A DNA stretch of 64,000 bases from Lineus longissimus (taxonomy: Eukaryota; Nemertea; Pilidiophora; Heteronemertea; Lineidae): the NCBI RefSeq assembly GCF_910592395.1, contig NC_088309.1, forward strand, positions 18,540,599 through 18,604,598, written 5' to 3'. The translations under genes and the position numbers were made by a program. Positions 1 to 11,910 of the stretch are shown in pieces. Under the pieces are notes generated by a model. It was not told the DNA's origin. It did not search any database and saw only the letters and a list, made by a program, of their open reading frames with translations. The first letter of the stretch is position 1; each line of letters starts with the position of its first letter.

Positions 1-2474
1 AATTTATACGAGACCGAATATTCTTCATTGACTGAAATAGCTGCCTCTCTTTAGTAGAACACTAAGAAAAAAATTATTTGTAGATTAATTCGCATCACAT
101 AAAAGCGACCATACCAAACTCACTCTATTTGCAATGTTCGAGTCGTGTCAACATATTTCAAAAACCTATAAATTAAACTTTGAAAAACCGATACCTAATT
201 ATGCACTCATCTTCAAAGGGGAACAAAAAGTAGTTATTCACTCCGAATTCGCCAATTAGATCTGCTGTACGAAGCGCTCTAAGTGTAAGAAGTGACAAAT
301 ATCACAAAGGATTATCCGGTTCTATCGGTTTTTAGCATATTTGAACTTCCATTCGAGTTTTACGATCGAGCGGCGAAGCGTACGGGGACTTGTTGAATAA
401 ACAAAACGTGGGTGTAATTGAATCCTGGTGTAATTCTCTTTTCGAAGAAAAGGATTATTTTGGCTATCCTTAAGAAGCACTAGTTAATTATCTTCTCACT
501 TTGATGAGATATTGACTTAGGGAAGTCCCAGGGGAATAAAATGAATTGCATCGATTTTAATGACAGTTTGTTTACTATTCTCGCTCAAGGGATAAGGTCT
601 TAGGGGACTTTTAAGAACATGAGAAGCGTAACGCTTTCAATATATTGCTATGTTGCTCTTGCCAGCATACACCCTTACACAGACTGAACGAAAATGTAAC
701 TTAGACATTAACTCATTGAAAGACACTTTTGTCGCAGTGATCGAGGACAAGCTGGTTCCTTAATTAAGAGAACGTCCCTGGGGAAATGTAACAATCCGCG
801 CCAATCGCGGGAACTGACACAAACAGGCAACAATTGATTAGGTTGCGAATTAGTAGAAGGTGAGTTCGAAACGTATGGCAAATAAGCATCTCCGGAGCCT
901 AAATTTGCAGTGTCTCAGGCACTGGTCTGTTCGTGGGCAGCAAACGTGTCAAGACAAGTCACAGAGGCATTATGCGCACTGTATTATGCTGTGGCGTGAC
1001 ATCCTAAAATGGCGACTGGTCCTTGCTGTACGAGACTCGTCGCATTTTCCTTTTCGATCATGTAGCTCATCTCTTGGCGGTGCACCTGCCCATTGGAAGA
1101 TATAAATGATCCCATCTACGTCCGATGATGAATGAGACAGCTTTTCGTGCTAGACTGAATGATAATGTCCAGTTTAAGCTATAAGTAATTGAAACAGAGC
1201 GACTGCCTTTGACATTGTTGTTATACATGTAATTAGATTTGTTGTGCATTCCATTCGTTTTACATTTGTTTAATCTACCGTTTACATTCAGCGTCCATCG
1301 TATCGCAAATCGTGTAAGGTAACACAAAAAATCTTTCTTCTGAAAAAATATAATCTTCTTCTTTTCCCCAACGTTCGCTTTGCACATTGAGGTGTTATAT
1401 TCCAAAGAGTGTTCCTTCTCTAAGGCGGGAAGGGTGTTTAACTCGCCCCGCGGTTAGGCACACATTGGGTTCATTGGCATCGAGACGCCGTCTTCGGTCA
1501 GATATCGTCATGTCTCTCAGTTAGTAAGGCTGGTGGTTCTTGCAAAAACTAGGTACGAGGAGCCTCAGTTTTAAATCTCATTCGAAGGACGAAGCAATTG
1601 AGTATTGAGTTATTTCTGTTCATTATTTTGTTGTTTATCACAGAAAGTAAATTACGGCTTACAATAAATCAACAGGTTTTAAAGCTGAAGTTGCGTGTTC
1701 CAGGGGTATTCCGAAAGGAAAATATTATACCAACTGACTAGCTGAATTAATTTGGTGTGATTTAATCATGAAGAAACAGATGAATATTATTCATAGGATT
1801 GAATGCGATGTCGCATTTTCCCAACGTTGAGGAAAACCAATCGGCAGGTTGTCAAATAAGGACAGACATCTGCACGCCGGGTGGTGACGCTTATTGCTTA
1901 TGACATATTGCACAGTTTGGGTAGACAATCACAGCATCGTACGTTAATTACATGTGTTGGTCATGGGCAAGAGGATGACAAACAAGTCCTGGTTTTCTGT
2001 TTCCCTGAGCCTGTTACACGCTGAAACAAGGGAAATGTGTAGCAACATAAGAACATAAACATAAAGTTCTCACTGGAGCCCTTTCTTTAGATGATCGTGA
2101 AGCAGTAAGTCAGATCTCACGATCATTAATAGGAATATGTTATATCGTGGCTAGTGGGTATAAAGCCCAATTCATTCCCTGCTGATAGAGCGCATCTGCA
2201 CGTAATACCGCAGTTGCGCATGAATTAGTGAGTTTTCGCACAGCCCCCAAAACACCAAGGTCAACGCCTATTCGATTCCCATGTCGAGCAATGGGGTTGG
2301 GCGTTTGCGTTAGCATTTCGGAAACTTTACGAAAACGCACTATACATGTACAAAGATGACGCCAATGGTCGTCTGTCGTTATTTTTTATTTATCTATTTC
2401 AATAAGTGGAGTTTGGTATGACGGAAACTACTAATTCAGCCTGGTGAAGGGCAGCCGACAGCTTAATGATAATA
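1..2474. other. No gene seen
   Basis: I see no coding exon, RNA gene or intact mobile element. Open frames here are short and low in any recognisable motif. A single arm of a fold-back family found elsewhere in the window lies near 2265-2330. Confidence 0.5.
2265..2330. repeat. Partial copy of fold-back family A
   Basis: Shows the same order of words as the complete copies at 8470, 19210 and 41692: a TCGAGCAATGGG-like stretch, then GGGCGTTTGCGTTAGCATTTCGG. Only one arm is clear, so this is probably a decayed or truncated copy. Confidence 0.5.
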
Positions 2475-2634
2475 CAGTGGAACCTCCCTGAGCGGACACC
2501 TCTCTATTAAGGACGCTGACTTTGGTCCCAAATTGGTTGTTTCCATTAAATTTGACCTCTCTAATCAGGACACCTTTCTATTACTGACACCACTTGTCAG
2601 TCCCGAGGGTGTCCTTAATAGGAAGGTTCTATTG
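2475..2634. mobile_element. Pogo/Tigger-like MITE (degraded)
   Basis: The left end begins CAGTGGAACCTCCCTGAG followed by CGGACACC. The right end, read in reverse complement, begins CAATAGAACCTTCCTATTAA followed by GGACACC. These imperfect inverted ends resemble the CAGTGGAACCTC termini of Tc1/mariner pogo-type elements. A TA stands at the left border but not clearly at the right one. No transposase reading frame is inside; this is a short non-autonomous remnant. Confidence 0.55.
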
Positions 2635-5600
2635 TCATACTGCCTTATTTATTCCGTCCTGTTTGTCCTTTATTGCGGAATCGATCACTATGATACTAGC
2701 ATAAAAGGTGTTGGCGATGGGCTTGAGTTGCCGAGTGATAAGCATACTGCTCATTTGGCGACTACTATGAGTTTACTAGGCCTTCATACATGATACTGCT
2801 GTATAGCTGTTTGGCACGTCAGTCTCGCGACAACAAAGTCCTTGAATAGAGTAGCAGATGTTGATCTCCTCGCCAGTGGCATTTATTGACACTCTTTCAG
2901 CAAAAGGCCAAATTGTTTTAGCCGAGCTGATATGAGTGCCAGGGCAGAGATGGCGATCATCCATAGTACCAATTATTTTTTAATTCCTTGAGAGGCAATG
3001 AATACATGTATATATCATAGACCTCAACTGACAGTAATGACGTCGTTCCTTTGGGACATCTATGGAGGTGCTGCAGTTATTTCCCCCTGATAGCTTTTCC
3101 TTAAATACGTATCTCCTTTATGTGAAACATTAGGCGCTTTTGAATTTGCCCATGAATGTTAAGTCGTATTTTTTGGCAATCGACTAATCATTGGTTCTAT
3201 TGATCGACAGGTGTTTATTTTTCTTCTCCAGGATAATCACCTTTAATGGGTGTACTTTTGCTATAACTATCACTTAGGACAACTGTACGTGTGGTTGATG
3301 CCATTATGCCTCATTTTAGTTAAAACAACCCTGTGATGGCCGTATGGTTGTGGTTGTGGTTGGGCGAGGTAATGTAAACATCAAATACAACAAGCTGGCG
3401 CTAACTCGGAAAATAACTGCTTCCACAGGGAGATCCCAGGATGACATCGTTATAGGGAACTCAAGAATGATCTACTTAAGAGCCTCTAATTGGCCAGTTT
3501 GACAGCATGATGACATTCCCTCATGATGATAATTTTGAAACTGACTAAGTTGTATCTGGAGAAAGCAGTCATTATCTTTTTCCTGAACGTGAGGCAGTTT
3601 CAAATTATCGCAGATACATCTGACGATGACTCCTTGTCTCCTCCTGAATCGGTGTCAACGCCTCTAACAATGTACGGGTCGTTTTCTATGGCAATAACAT
3701 GAGACACTTCCTCTATGATCACGCCATGAGCCGTATTCGCAAGGATAGCAACAACACCTCATCATGGCTGACAACACATCAATCATTTTCATTGTAGTCG
3801 TGTTCGGGCAACCTAATGTTTAGGTTATTACATTCTGTAACCTCTTCGTACCGAATGCTCATCGATTGCAATGTTGCACTGTTTTCAGTGTCGCAAATGG
3901 CGGATGTCTGATGAGGCCGGTGTAACATCTGTGGTTGTTCCCCATGTTTCAGTGTTTCCAAACAATAGGCAGCTGGAGAGACCATGACTTTTCAATAGGG
4001 GGGATACACAGAAATACTCGTCAATCTATTTTTGAGCGTTCCCAAACAATGAGGGGAAACACTCAAAAACAGAAACACTCAAAAACATTACACCGGCCTT
4101 GAGGGAACAATTAAGTAAAACATGCAATTCCTTAGTAGGCAACACGTCTTCGTGAAGCGCGAACATTGTTGAACATGATTAATACAACATTTGTCGCAAA
4201 TCTTAAACTCAACTACTTATCCATGCATTGGTTGTGGCTTTGTTATCAAAATACGAATTTGGTGCAAGCACCCGGGGAATCTCTTTCCTCGCAACACAAC
4301 AATAAGGAGTGTTATGTCGTCACATTGTAACAATGGTTATTGTGCTCAGCCATGCAGGTCCATTGTTGAAAGAATAGGAAGTTGTTTGTGGTACATTTTC
4401 TGAGCTCACGAAAATTCACAGTTGATTTGCGAAGTACTGTCTTTGAATGAATATAGAATCTTTACATTGCAACAACGGTTATTGTGCTCAGCCAGGTCCA
4501 TTGTTAAAAGAACATGAAGTTGTTTGTGGTACATTTTCTGAGCCCACGAAAATCCACTTTGTTTTGGGAAGCACTGTATTTGAGTAAGGGTGGGAGGGAG
4601 ATAGCTAATAACCTTTAAGGCTATGACGTTTTGAAGTGCCAATAATTCTGTAATCCCTTATTTCGCCGCCGCTTGTGCAACTTTCCCATAAGGAGTAACA
4701 ATGCACTGCGTACAACAAATGTTACTTAGAACCAGAGATACCGACTTTAGTTAGCATTATGACCGAAGACAATTACTGGTAATGGTTTGTAAGTTTTAAA
4801 GACTCCGGACGCCTGCAAAAGCAGGCTGAGTATAGATAAATTCAGCCCGACAATTATTACTCCTTGAGCACCTCCTGCAGAGATTCTATAGTGCGTTAGC
4901 CTTGTAAATTATGGTATCATGCATGAGCCTACCGGAAAATATTCTATCCGAAAAAAAACACTTGTCGGTAGTATAGATGGCCACTAGCCAATTCGTGGCG
5001 AATCTGGTATTAATAAAGATATGAAAATATAGCTTAAACCCATGGCTCCTAATCTATTTTCATGGTTAATAATCTCAAAATGGAAAACAATTTCCTTTTT
5101 GGAGACAAAAGTGTCAATCAACTTAATAGTACATGTATATACGTGCGGCGGTATGAAATGAACTGAGGGATGCATTTTGTTTCGTTGGGGTGGCTTATTA
5201 ATTGGCAGTCCTTGAATATGTTTTCAAGTATTAGCAGTTTGGAGTAAGCAATATTAATATGTTACTGGTGAAAGCAGTGCTTCTCTGTCGTTTAAATTAG
5301 CCTGAAAAACAACCTCTCAATCCGAACCATAAATCGTATAATCATGCCTCCCCTCCCCCGCATGATTAAAAAAATAATTTGCCTGAAATCAAACCCAATG
5401 GCAAGGTAAGAATCAAACTGAGGCATAAAAACGTAAACTAATTAAATTGTCCCTGTTTACGGAACTGAATTCTAAATCCGTACCACCGTATCACATTAGG
5501 TGAACGATAGGGTAATTTTAAACAACTTCCAGAAAAAGTGCCTTTACAAAAAACGTCTTGAGGAGGATTCGTTCAAAGTTATACCCCACTGTTCAAAGTC

Positions 5601-6707
5601 ACCCTATGTGACGATAGCTTAGGTTTGCCTTGTTACCCCGGAAATTGTTAACCTCTGTTTTCAATCAACTTGGATTCGCCTGGGAATTCTAACAAACCTC
5701 GATTACAATCTTGCACGCCAGCAGTCACGAGCTTTTGAAAGAGGTAAAGAGGACGCTAGTTGGACGTGATGTGTTGGATTCGACGGAAAGAAGCCACGAC
5801 GGAAGATAGTTGTCATTGTTTTTTGTTCGGACAGCTTGTTACATTTTACATGTACATGTAGGTGGGATAAACTGACATGCGCGAAAATTAAAAATCACAA
5901 AAAAATACTTTTGATTTGAACCGAGGAATTTTCGAAATAAAATAAAAATCGTAAAACTTTAATTCTATTCAGAAGATTTCGCGAGTATCAAAATTAAAAA
6001 CGGCGCGAAAATTTTTAGATTAACAGTACGGCCGTTTTCATATATTATTTTATTTCAAATATTATTTGGGTGCAAGAGGATTTAAAAGTTACCAAATTGG
6101 ATCGCTTCTCGGGTTCACCGATTTTATTGATATGATCGTAACGGATTCATCCGTAACCCGGTTACCTCTCAAAATAAAACCGAAACTAATCTCAATTTGT
6201 AACAAAATCATCCAGTTATGGCTTCAAATTTCCGTTTACGAGGTCGTAAGATACTCCAAGGTTTATGATCTCGATGGTTTAGTCACGTGTCTTTCATTCC
6301 TAGTTGTCGTATATGGCTTGAGTGTCAATGGATTACTTGATTCGAGTTGACACTTAAGACGACAAAACCCGGCTTGAATTTCTAACTGCTGAAATCTTTC
6401 AACGATTAGCCCATCAGTGAAAACAGATTTAATGAGATTTCGTCTTTGGCCGGTATCTTTAGTCATCTAAGCAATGTACATCCTCTTAATAGAAGGTGTT
6501 CCGTGATGTGCATTACGATTGCAAGATTTAAGAGCTCAAACGTTATTCAATTTGCATGAGGTTAGACATGTTAAAGGCCAATTGTGTAAAAACATGGTTA
6601 CAGGTTTAGGCGTAAAAATAGATGTTTTTAAAAATAAAACAGACGACAGAGACAACAAAAATAACGTCAGCATGCCGACAAAAACAAACTTAATCTTAAA
6701 CTCTTAC
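2635..6707. other. No gene seen; downstream flank/intron of the GPCR
   Basis: I searched here for exons encoding TM5 to TM7 of the GPCR that starts at 7205 on the minus strand and found no convincing hydrophobic, spliceable frame. The stretch is either a long intron or intergenic. Apart from the tandem duplication at 4322-4580 nothing is recognised. Confidence 0.4.
4322..4580. repeat. Tandem duplication, period about 142 bp
   Basis: The segment starting ACATTGTAACAATGGTTATT at 4322 recurs diverged at 4464 (ACATTGCAACAACGGTTATT). Both copies continue through GTGCTCAGCC, AGGTCCATTGTT, GTTGTTTGTGGTACATTTTC and a GAG(C/T)(C/T)CACGAAAAT block. A few small indels separate the two units. Confidence 0.8.
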
Positions 6708-7205
6708 CTGCGGAATGCTGGCTATTATGCTCGCCACCCAAGCAACTCCCAACATGATCAAGGCGCTCCTATTGGTGTCCATTACACTCCCGGGATGAGC
6801 AATCGCGAAGTACCGGTCCAGGCTCAACGCAATCAAGACGAAAGAGGATAGGTAGAATCCGAATATTCGAAAGAACATAAGTATCCGACAAGCGGAATCC
6901 CCTGCGACCCATCGGACAGTAATATTCCATACAATATCAAGGGGCATCATGACGAACGTGGTTATCAAACCAGCGATGCATAGGTGTATAATGAACATGT
7001 CCACACGGGACTTCAAGGGTATCCTCGTAAACAGAGTAATGACGATGGTCAAGTTCCCAAACGCGGCGACGAAAAAAAGACATAAGAAAGTAACAACTAT
7101 GATCAGATTGTCCTCGGAAAACATCAATTCTCGCGGTAGAGCTGGCGCTGGTAAAATTTGGTGAACCGACACGTTTGATGACATAATATCCTCCATTATC
7201 AACAA
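6708..7205 (-). CDS. Class A GPCR, first coding exon (AKH/corazonin/GnRH receptor type), partial
   Basis: Encodes about 166 residues: a short N-terminus with an N-V-S glycosylation sequon, TM1 with the conserved G-N (FVAAFGNLTIV), TM2 (IHLCIAGLITTFVMMPLDIV), W-x-A-G-D-S-A-C with the TM3 disulfide Cys, TM3 with LSSFVLIALSLDRYFAI (an intact D-R-Y), and TM4 ending S-I-P-Q. The MPL-D/E-I-x-W, W-x-A-G-D and FG-x-YLSSF signatures are typical of the AKH/corazonin/GnRH receptor group of peptide-hormone receptors, which signal through G proteins at the plasma membrane. The exon ends CAG|GTAAGA in phase 0 just after SIPQ, leaving TM5-TM7 to exons I cannot find, probably left of the window. The ATG at 7205 is the first in frame; a second at 7196 is possible. 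Oddity: the TM2 Asp (2.50) is Gly. Exact ligand class cannot be assigned. Confidence 0.85.
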
Positions 7206-7839
7206 ATAATAGTTTACCTTAGATTTATACTTTCACCTTCAGCAAGTAAGGCTTCAGTCAACTTGACAAGTTGTACAAGACGAGTACAATTTTTCCGAGT
7301 GTTTCGTATTATTACGTATTCCGAAGCTGTAGTCCTTCGAAAAAGCTTTAAAAACAAACACGTCTAAAAGATTCTATAGCACAACCTGCAGTTAAACTAA
7401 TTTTTCGTAAATTATTGTTTTGCCGCAAGTACACATGGAACGAAAAGTTCGAATTTTTGGCTGTTCTTATTATAGATGCAATATGTATACACGCCGCTTA
7501 CGAGTTATATTCTGACATGTTTGAATCCTAATTAATTTTCATGTTCTTGGTCAGTGGAACGAAATAAATTGGCAATTGCTGAGAACATTGCCATGATTAT
7601 CAACTCAATTATTCTGAACTACACAAAATATGCGGTATCTGGAACAAATGAAATAGATTTCATTTACAAGCTCCTCCAATTTGGCAATCAGTGTTTCCTT
7701 CTGCGTGCGCATGCGCCGAGACAAAATCGGTTGCTGTGAATTCAGTCAAAAGTCATGTCTTCTTGCCCTGAAAAACATGACTTGCCAAGTCCACATTATA
7801 TTCGCAGGAAGCAGTTGGGTGGAGCCCTAGTCTCTCTCT

Positions 7840-8110
7840 TTAGGTGTCCGCGGAGACTGCAGTGCCCTGCACTCAGTCGATGCCCCGTCTCGTCGACCGA
7901 CTCGGGCCGGGGTGACCGGCCCGCGTGCCCGCGTGCCCGCCCTCCAAGGGAGCGAGGCGTGTGCTTGTGCGAGACAGGTCGGCGGTGAAGACGACTCGGT
8001 CGGGGCAGCCGCGGCAGGACCAAACGAAAAGCCGCGAGTACGACGCAAGCCGTATCAACCCTCGGACTATGCCCTCTGGCTGACACGGGATCGCTGGCCG
8101 TGATACCAGG
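7840..8110. other. GC-rich island of unknown nature
   Basis: About 270 bp are conspicuously GC- and CpG-rich against an AT-rich background, with CCGGCCCGCGTGCCCGCG-like sequence. Frames on both strands stay open for 60-110 codons, as expected from GC content, but give no known protein motif. The right part contains an inverted pair, AGCCGTATCAA (about 8048) and TTGATACGGCT (about 8111). It could be a CpG-island promoter of the GPCR gene, a structured RNA gene, or a repeat. I cannot decide between these. Confidence 0.4.
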
Positions 8111-8469
8111 ATTGATACGGCTCATCTACTCATATGATAGTATCTAAATATCACTGGAAGCGGCGCCTAATTCCGACTGCTAGTGCGCCACTTGTGTCCA
8201 AGTCATGCCAGCCGTAGCTTGATTAAGCTTGCGCATTTTCAAAATTTAGGTTTGCGCAAAAAGGTACACATCATCCGCGCATGTCCTTGCTGATTTCATC
8301 GATGAACTCCCAATTGGTTGAACACGATTTGACCACTCGGTAAGATTTAGCGGGATATCGCATATGTTTTTATACATGCTGTAAATTTGAGCCGAGTCGT
8401 TCAATAGACTCGGATTTGACCACGTGTCGACACAGCTAGATCTACGCCGCGGTATCAATATGGAATAGT

Positions 8470-8563
8470 CGAATCGCCAACGCGAACGCCTATCCCATTC
8501 TTCGACCTCCCGATTACGATGTCGAACAATGGGATAGGCGTTCGCGTTCGCGTTGGTGTTTCG
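8470..8563. repeat. Fold-back element, family A, copy 1
   Basis: The left arm (GCCAACGCGAACGCCTATCC at its core, then CATTCTTCGAC) is the reverse complement of the right arm (GTCGAACAATGGGATAGGCG, then TTCGCGTT). A loop of about 14 bp separates them. Copies occur at 19210 and 41692, with a partial one at 2265. It is a hairpin-forming MITE-like unit without coding capacity. Confidence 0.8.
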
Positions 8564-11500
8564 AGGGATTTGCGAAAACTCGCTAGGCGACAACTCCCCG
8601 AATTGGCGACAACTCTGAAAACAGGTGTCCTTACCTGGCTAAGAATTTGAAGCGTGGGCCTGATTTCGCGGTACTGTACGTCGGGTTTACTGATTATCTC
8701 ATTGACTTCACATTGTTACCGTATAAACCACAACGAAACACTGACCTAGGGTCACCTTCCCAAATAGCATTATCCTATCATGTTAACTAATGAACTGCAT
8801 ACTAAAGTAACAGATGATCACGTTAATTCTGTCAAATCTGATGAGCCAAATGAGACACTAATTGATGAGACCACGCGACACACCAGCCCACTTATCTTGG
8901 CGGCCTTCGTAACGGCCAACGCATGTTGGCGAGTTGTTGTTCATGAAAAGTGCAACGAATATCTGATAAAACTAATAATAGTGTCTGGTCATTTACAGGT
9001 CGTATGTCATGGATGTGAAAACAATCCAATTTGCTCGCAGACTATCTAATTCGTTCGTATCTGGCAGATACTCTGCTTGCGATCCTTTCGTAAATCTGAA
9101 TGCCGGTGTGATGCTGGAAATAGAACAGGTATAAGGCTATATACACCCGAGTCGTGGCCTTTGACTTGGGAACACCCGTGACCGCAGACCCTTATAGCAT
9201 TAGGGCTTTGGTCGGGCCGTAACCTTCTAATCTACACGCCGCGGACATGATTACTATGACGGTACGATTATACATCAATGCTACTTCTTGTTTCCCATCA
9301 TTCTCCATGGACCTGTATTTTTGAATTTGAAACGAGTAGTGAAAGACTTGTTGAATAAGATGTTATAAGTTGATCATACCTATGATTTAATTGTAATTGT
9401 AGGAAATTGAAGACTTCATGAATTGGTCGTTAGAAAGGAAATTGCTCTCGACGAGCCGTTAAAGCCAGTTAAAATGGCAAAATCAGTACGCAGATTGGTT
9501 TCTAAGAGCAGGATACAAGGATACTGGAAGTGCATGCGGAAGAATTCCGTCATTAGGGCTTTATGTATACAGTATAGGCCTCGCGGAATATGGAGTTTGT
9601 CAGACAGTGTGAGCGCGAGGGGTTTTGCTGTTCAACGCGCTATTTTAGGTAACGGGAACATAGTGCCGCTTTTGGAATACAAGGTTCTGATCTTTGCATC
9701 CGGATCTCGAAATACTTGGCCTGCTGTGGACAATCATTGATTTACCAGATGTACATACTGATGACCAAATATAGCTGGGCGGCGAATGCCCTTAGTGAGT
9801 TGTTTCTGTCTCATCACAGTCTATACTTGCATTCGAAGCGCCATGGACTGATATATTCTGCTTTATTTTCAACACTTCATGCACTGCTTGAGTAGGTTAA
9901 GCGAATGATATCAGTCTCCGAGATCAAACGCCCAGACCACGGCAGGCGATCAATGCCCTGTGATAGGAACACGCTCCGATATTGACAACTCCTAATTGCT
10001 TCCTGACGAGAGTGGTGTGATCCTTGGTCCGCTGTATCTGTCATCGGTTGTGTCTATCAAGTCATGTTTTTTGACAGAAGCGTTGCAATGGGGGAACACG
10101 ATCTCCGTTCAGGCATAACATGCTGTTGAGGGATACAGCGGGTTGATCAGAGTAAATTAGTCACGAACTTTGCGTTAACATATAAGTGGCGTTACATGAA
10201 AGTCAATCAGCCGTATGTCATACACCAGTAAGAAAACTGCAACAAGCCCAAAGATGAACATCTCTACCCGCTCACTGATCTTATGCCGCTCAGGAACTGC
10301 CGTGACCTTTAAAGATTGTTAACTCTATCTCATACAAGATTTTATTTCCCCAATAATCCACTTTTATTTCCGATGATTGTGTACATTTGTAGCCTTATGA
10401 CATTGTCATTCTCATCGACCTTCAAGAGAATTCACACCATTTGTCAGAGAAAATCAAATTGTTTTTCATGATACGTTCAGTTTGACCCTAAACTTCATCC
10501 GTATCAAATACTGGATTTGTACTAAAAATTGCGATAGACTATAAATCTAATTTTCTGGTTTTTGGAAGAAACAGTAGAAAAGAAATTGAGGTAATAAGTG
10601 GCTTATCTTTTTGAGAGACTTGTGATCCAAGGCATTCTGGCGGTGTCACTCTTTGCACACACACACAAAGTGATAGCCTTCGCGTTCAAGGGTTTTAACA
10701 TAGCTAGTACGTAAAAAGCTCTATGGGTCAAGATGCTGGATCCGTAGACCAGATAACAAATTGCACCACAGCCATGGCTATGACTCTATCCTGATCGATC
10801 ATTGGGTTTTCCTAAGCTGATCATTTCATTGAATTGGACAAAGTGGCGTGGAACGATTTTTTATGCAGTTCTACATGATATATGGACATTGCAATAACCC
10901 TCTGAAACTGTGCGTACAAAGATTTACTTCCTCGTGATACAGAAAATAATTTCTTTAACGAGTGTTTATAGTGCATTACACATGTTTGCACCCACTTAAG
11001 GGAGTCTCGAAGACATATCTTTACTTTGAAACTGAATTATAGTAAAATATGTTAAACAACTGGAGTGCTCATTTTAAGTCTTTTCTTGAAAGAACATGCT
11101 AATACAATGTACGTGTGAAAAAAATTATCTAAAAAAAATGTGTTTTCCTGTTTGACGGAACTATACCTACTACAGCTTTCACTTTGCATCGTTTTCACAA
11201 ATTGTCAATTTTTGTGCACAATTTCCGTCCGTTTTTTTTGGCCGATTCTATCTCGAATTTTTTTTGCCACTTTGCACATGTCACTCTTGACTTATTCGTA
11301 TTAAAAGGCTTTGCGGATTGTCAGTATTGAACCGCATCAAATGTCACCTCGGGGCATCATGCTGATCAATGAAAATCTCGTTGGTCATATCCTAGTGACA
11401 TCTCACGCTCAATAACGGATATATAAATGAATAAAATTTGCGCCATTCTTCCAATTGCTGAAATGTTCAAAGGGGTCATCTCAAGATAGACTAAAGCAAA

Positions 11501-11837
11501 AAAGCTGGACAAATTCTTGTTTCTTTGAAGAGCCACTTCCTCTCTCCCTCAAATGGAATAAACAAATGTCGAATTTCAGCTGCAACAAATGACAGGCCAC
11601 AGATCTTACATTTTTTCCGTCCTTTTCTTCCTGTGTGAAGGCATTTGAAGCAACCTGAATGCGCATCGTTCAGTGTTATCACTAGAAATTGTCATAAATG
11701 CATACCGAAACGTGGTTCAGAAGTAACATAGTTCAAAAAGATGATCTGCAACTGACAACCTTTGAAAGTTACTCAGCTCCGATAATTAACGCTCCAACAA
11801 GGATTCATGAATAAAAAAATTAAGAAAAAAGTTTTTC

Positions 11838-11910
11838 CACCCGCGTGGGGGCTCGAACCCCAGACCCTCAGGTTAAAAGCCTGATGCTCTACCGACTGAG
11901 CTACACGGGC
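11838..11910 (-). tRNA. tRNA-Lys (anticodon TTT)
   Basis: The 73-nt reverse complement folds as a canonical cloverleaf. The acceptor stem pairs GCCCGTG with CGCGGGT (two G-T pairs). The D arm is GCTC-AGTCGGTA-GAGC. The anticodon stem is TCAGG/CCTGA around loop CTTTTAA with anticodon TTT. The variable loop is GGGTC and the T arm is TGGGG-TTCGAGC-CCCCA. A-box (TAGCTCAGTCGG) and B-box (GGTTCGAGCC) promoter sequences are intact, there is no intron, and CCA is not encoded, as usual for a nuclear tRNA. Downstream on the minus strand are T runs (complement of the A runs at 11815-11829) that could end Pol III transcription. Confidence 0.93.

Larger units (their letters stand above)
7206..11837. other. 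No protein gene recognised; GC-rich island and fold-back inside
   Basis: This is upstream of the GPCR start and may hold its promoter and 5'UTR exons. Apart from the GC-rich stretch (about 7840-8110) and the fold-back copy (8470-8563) I see only AT-rich sequence with short unconvincing frames, for example around 8780-9050 and 9420-9740. Neither of those has protein features I recognise. Confidence 0.4.

Noticed and set aside
9400-9740. Spliceable-looking frame after TTGTAATTGTAG
   Set aside because: One frame meets a stop after 19 codons and the other shows no recognisable domain.
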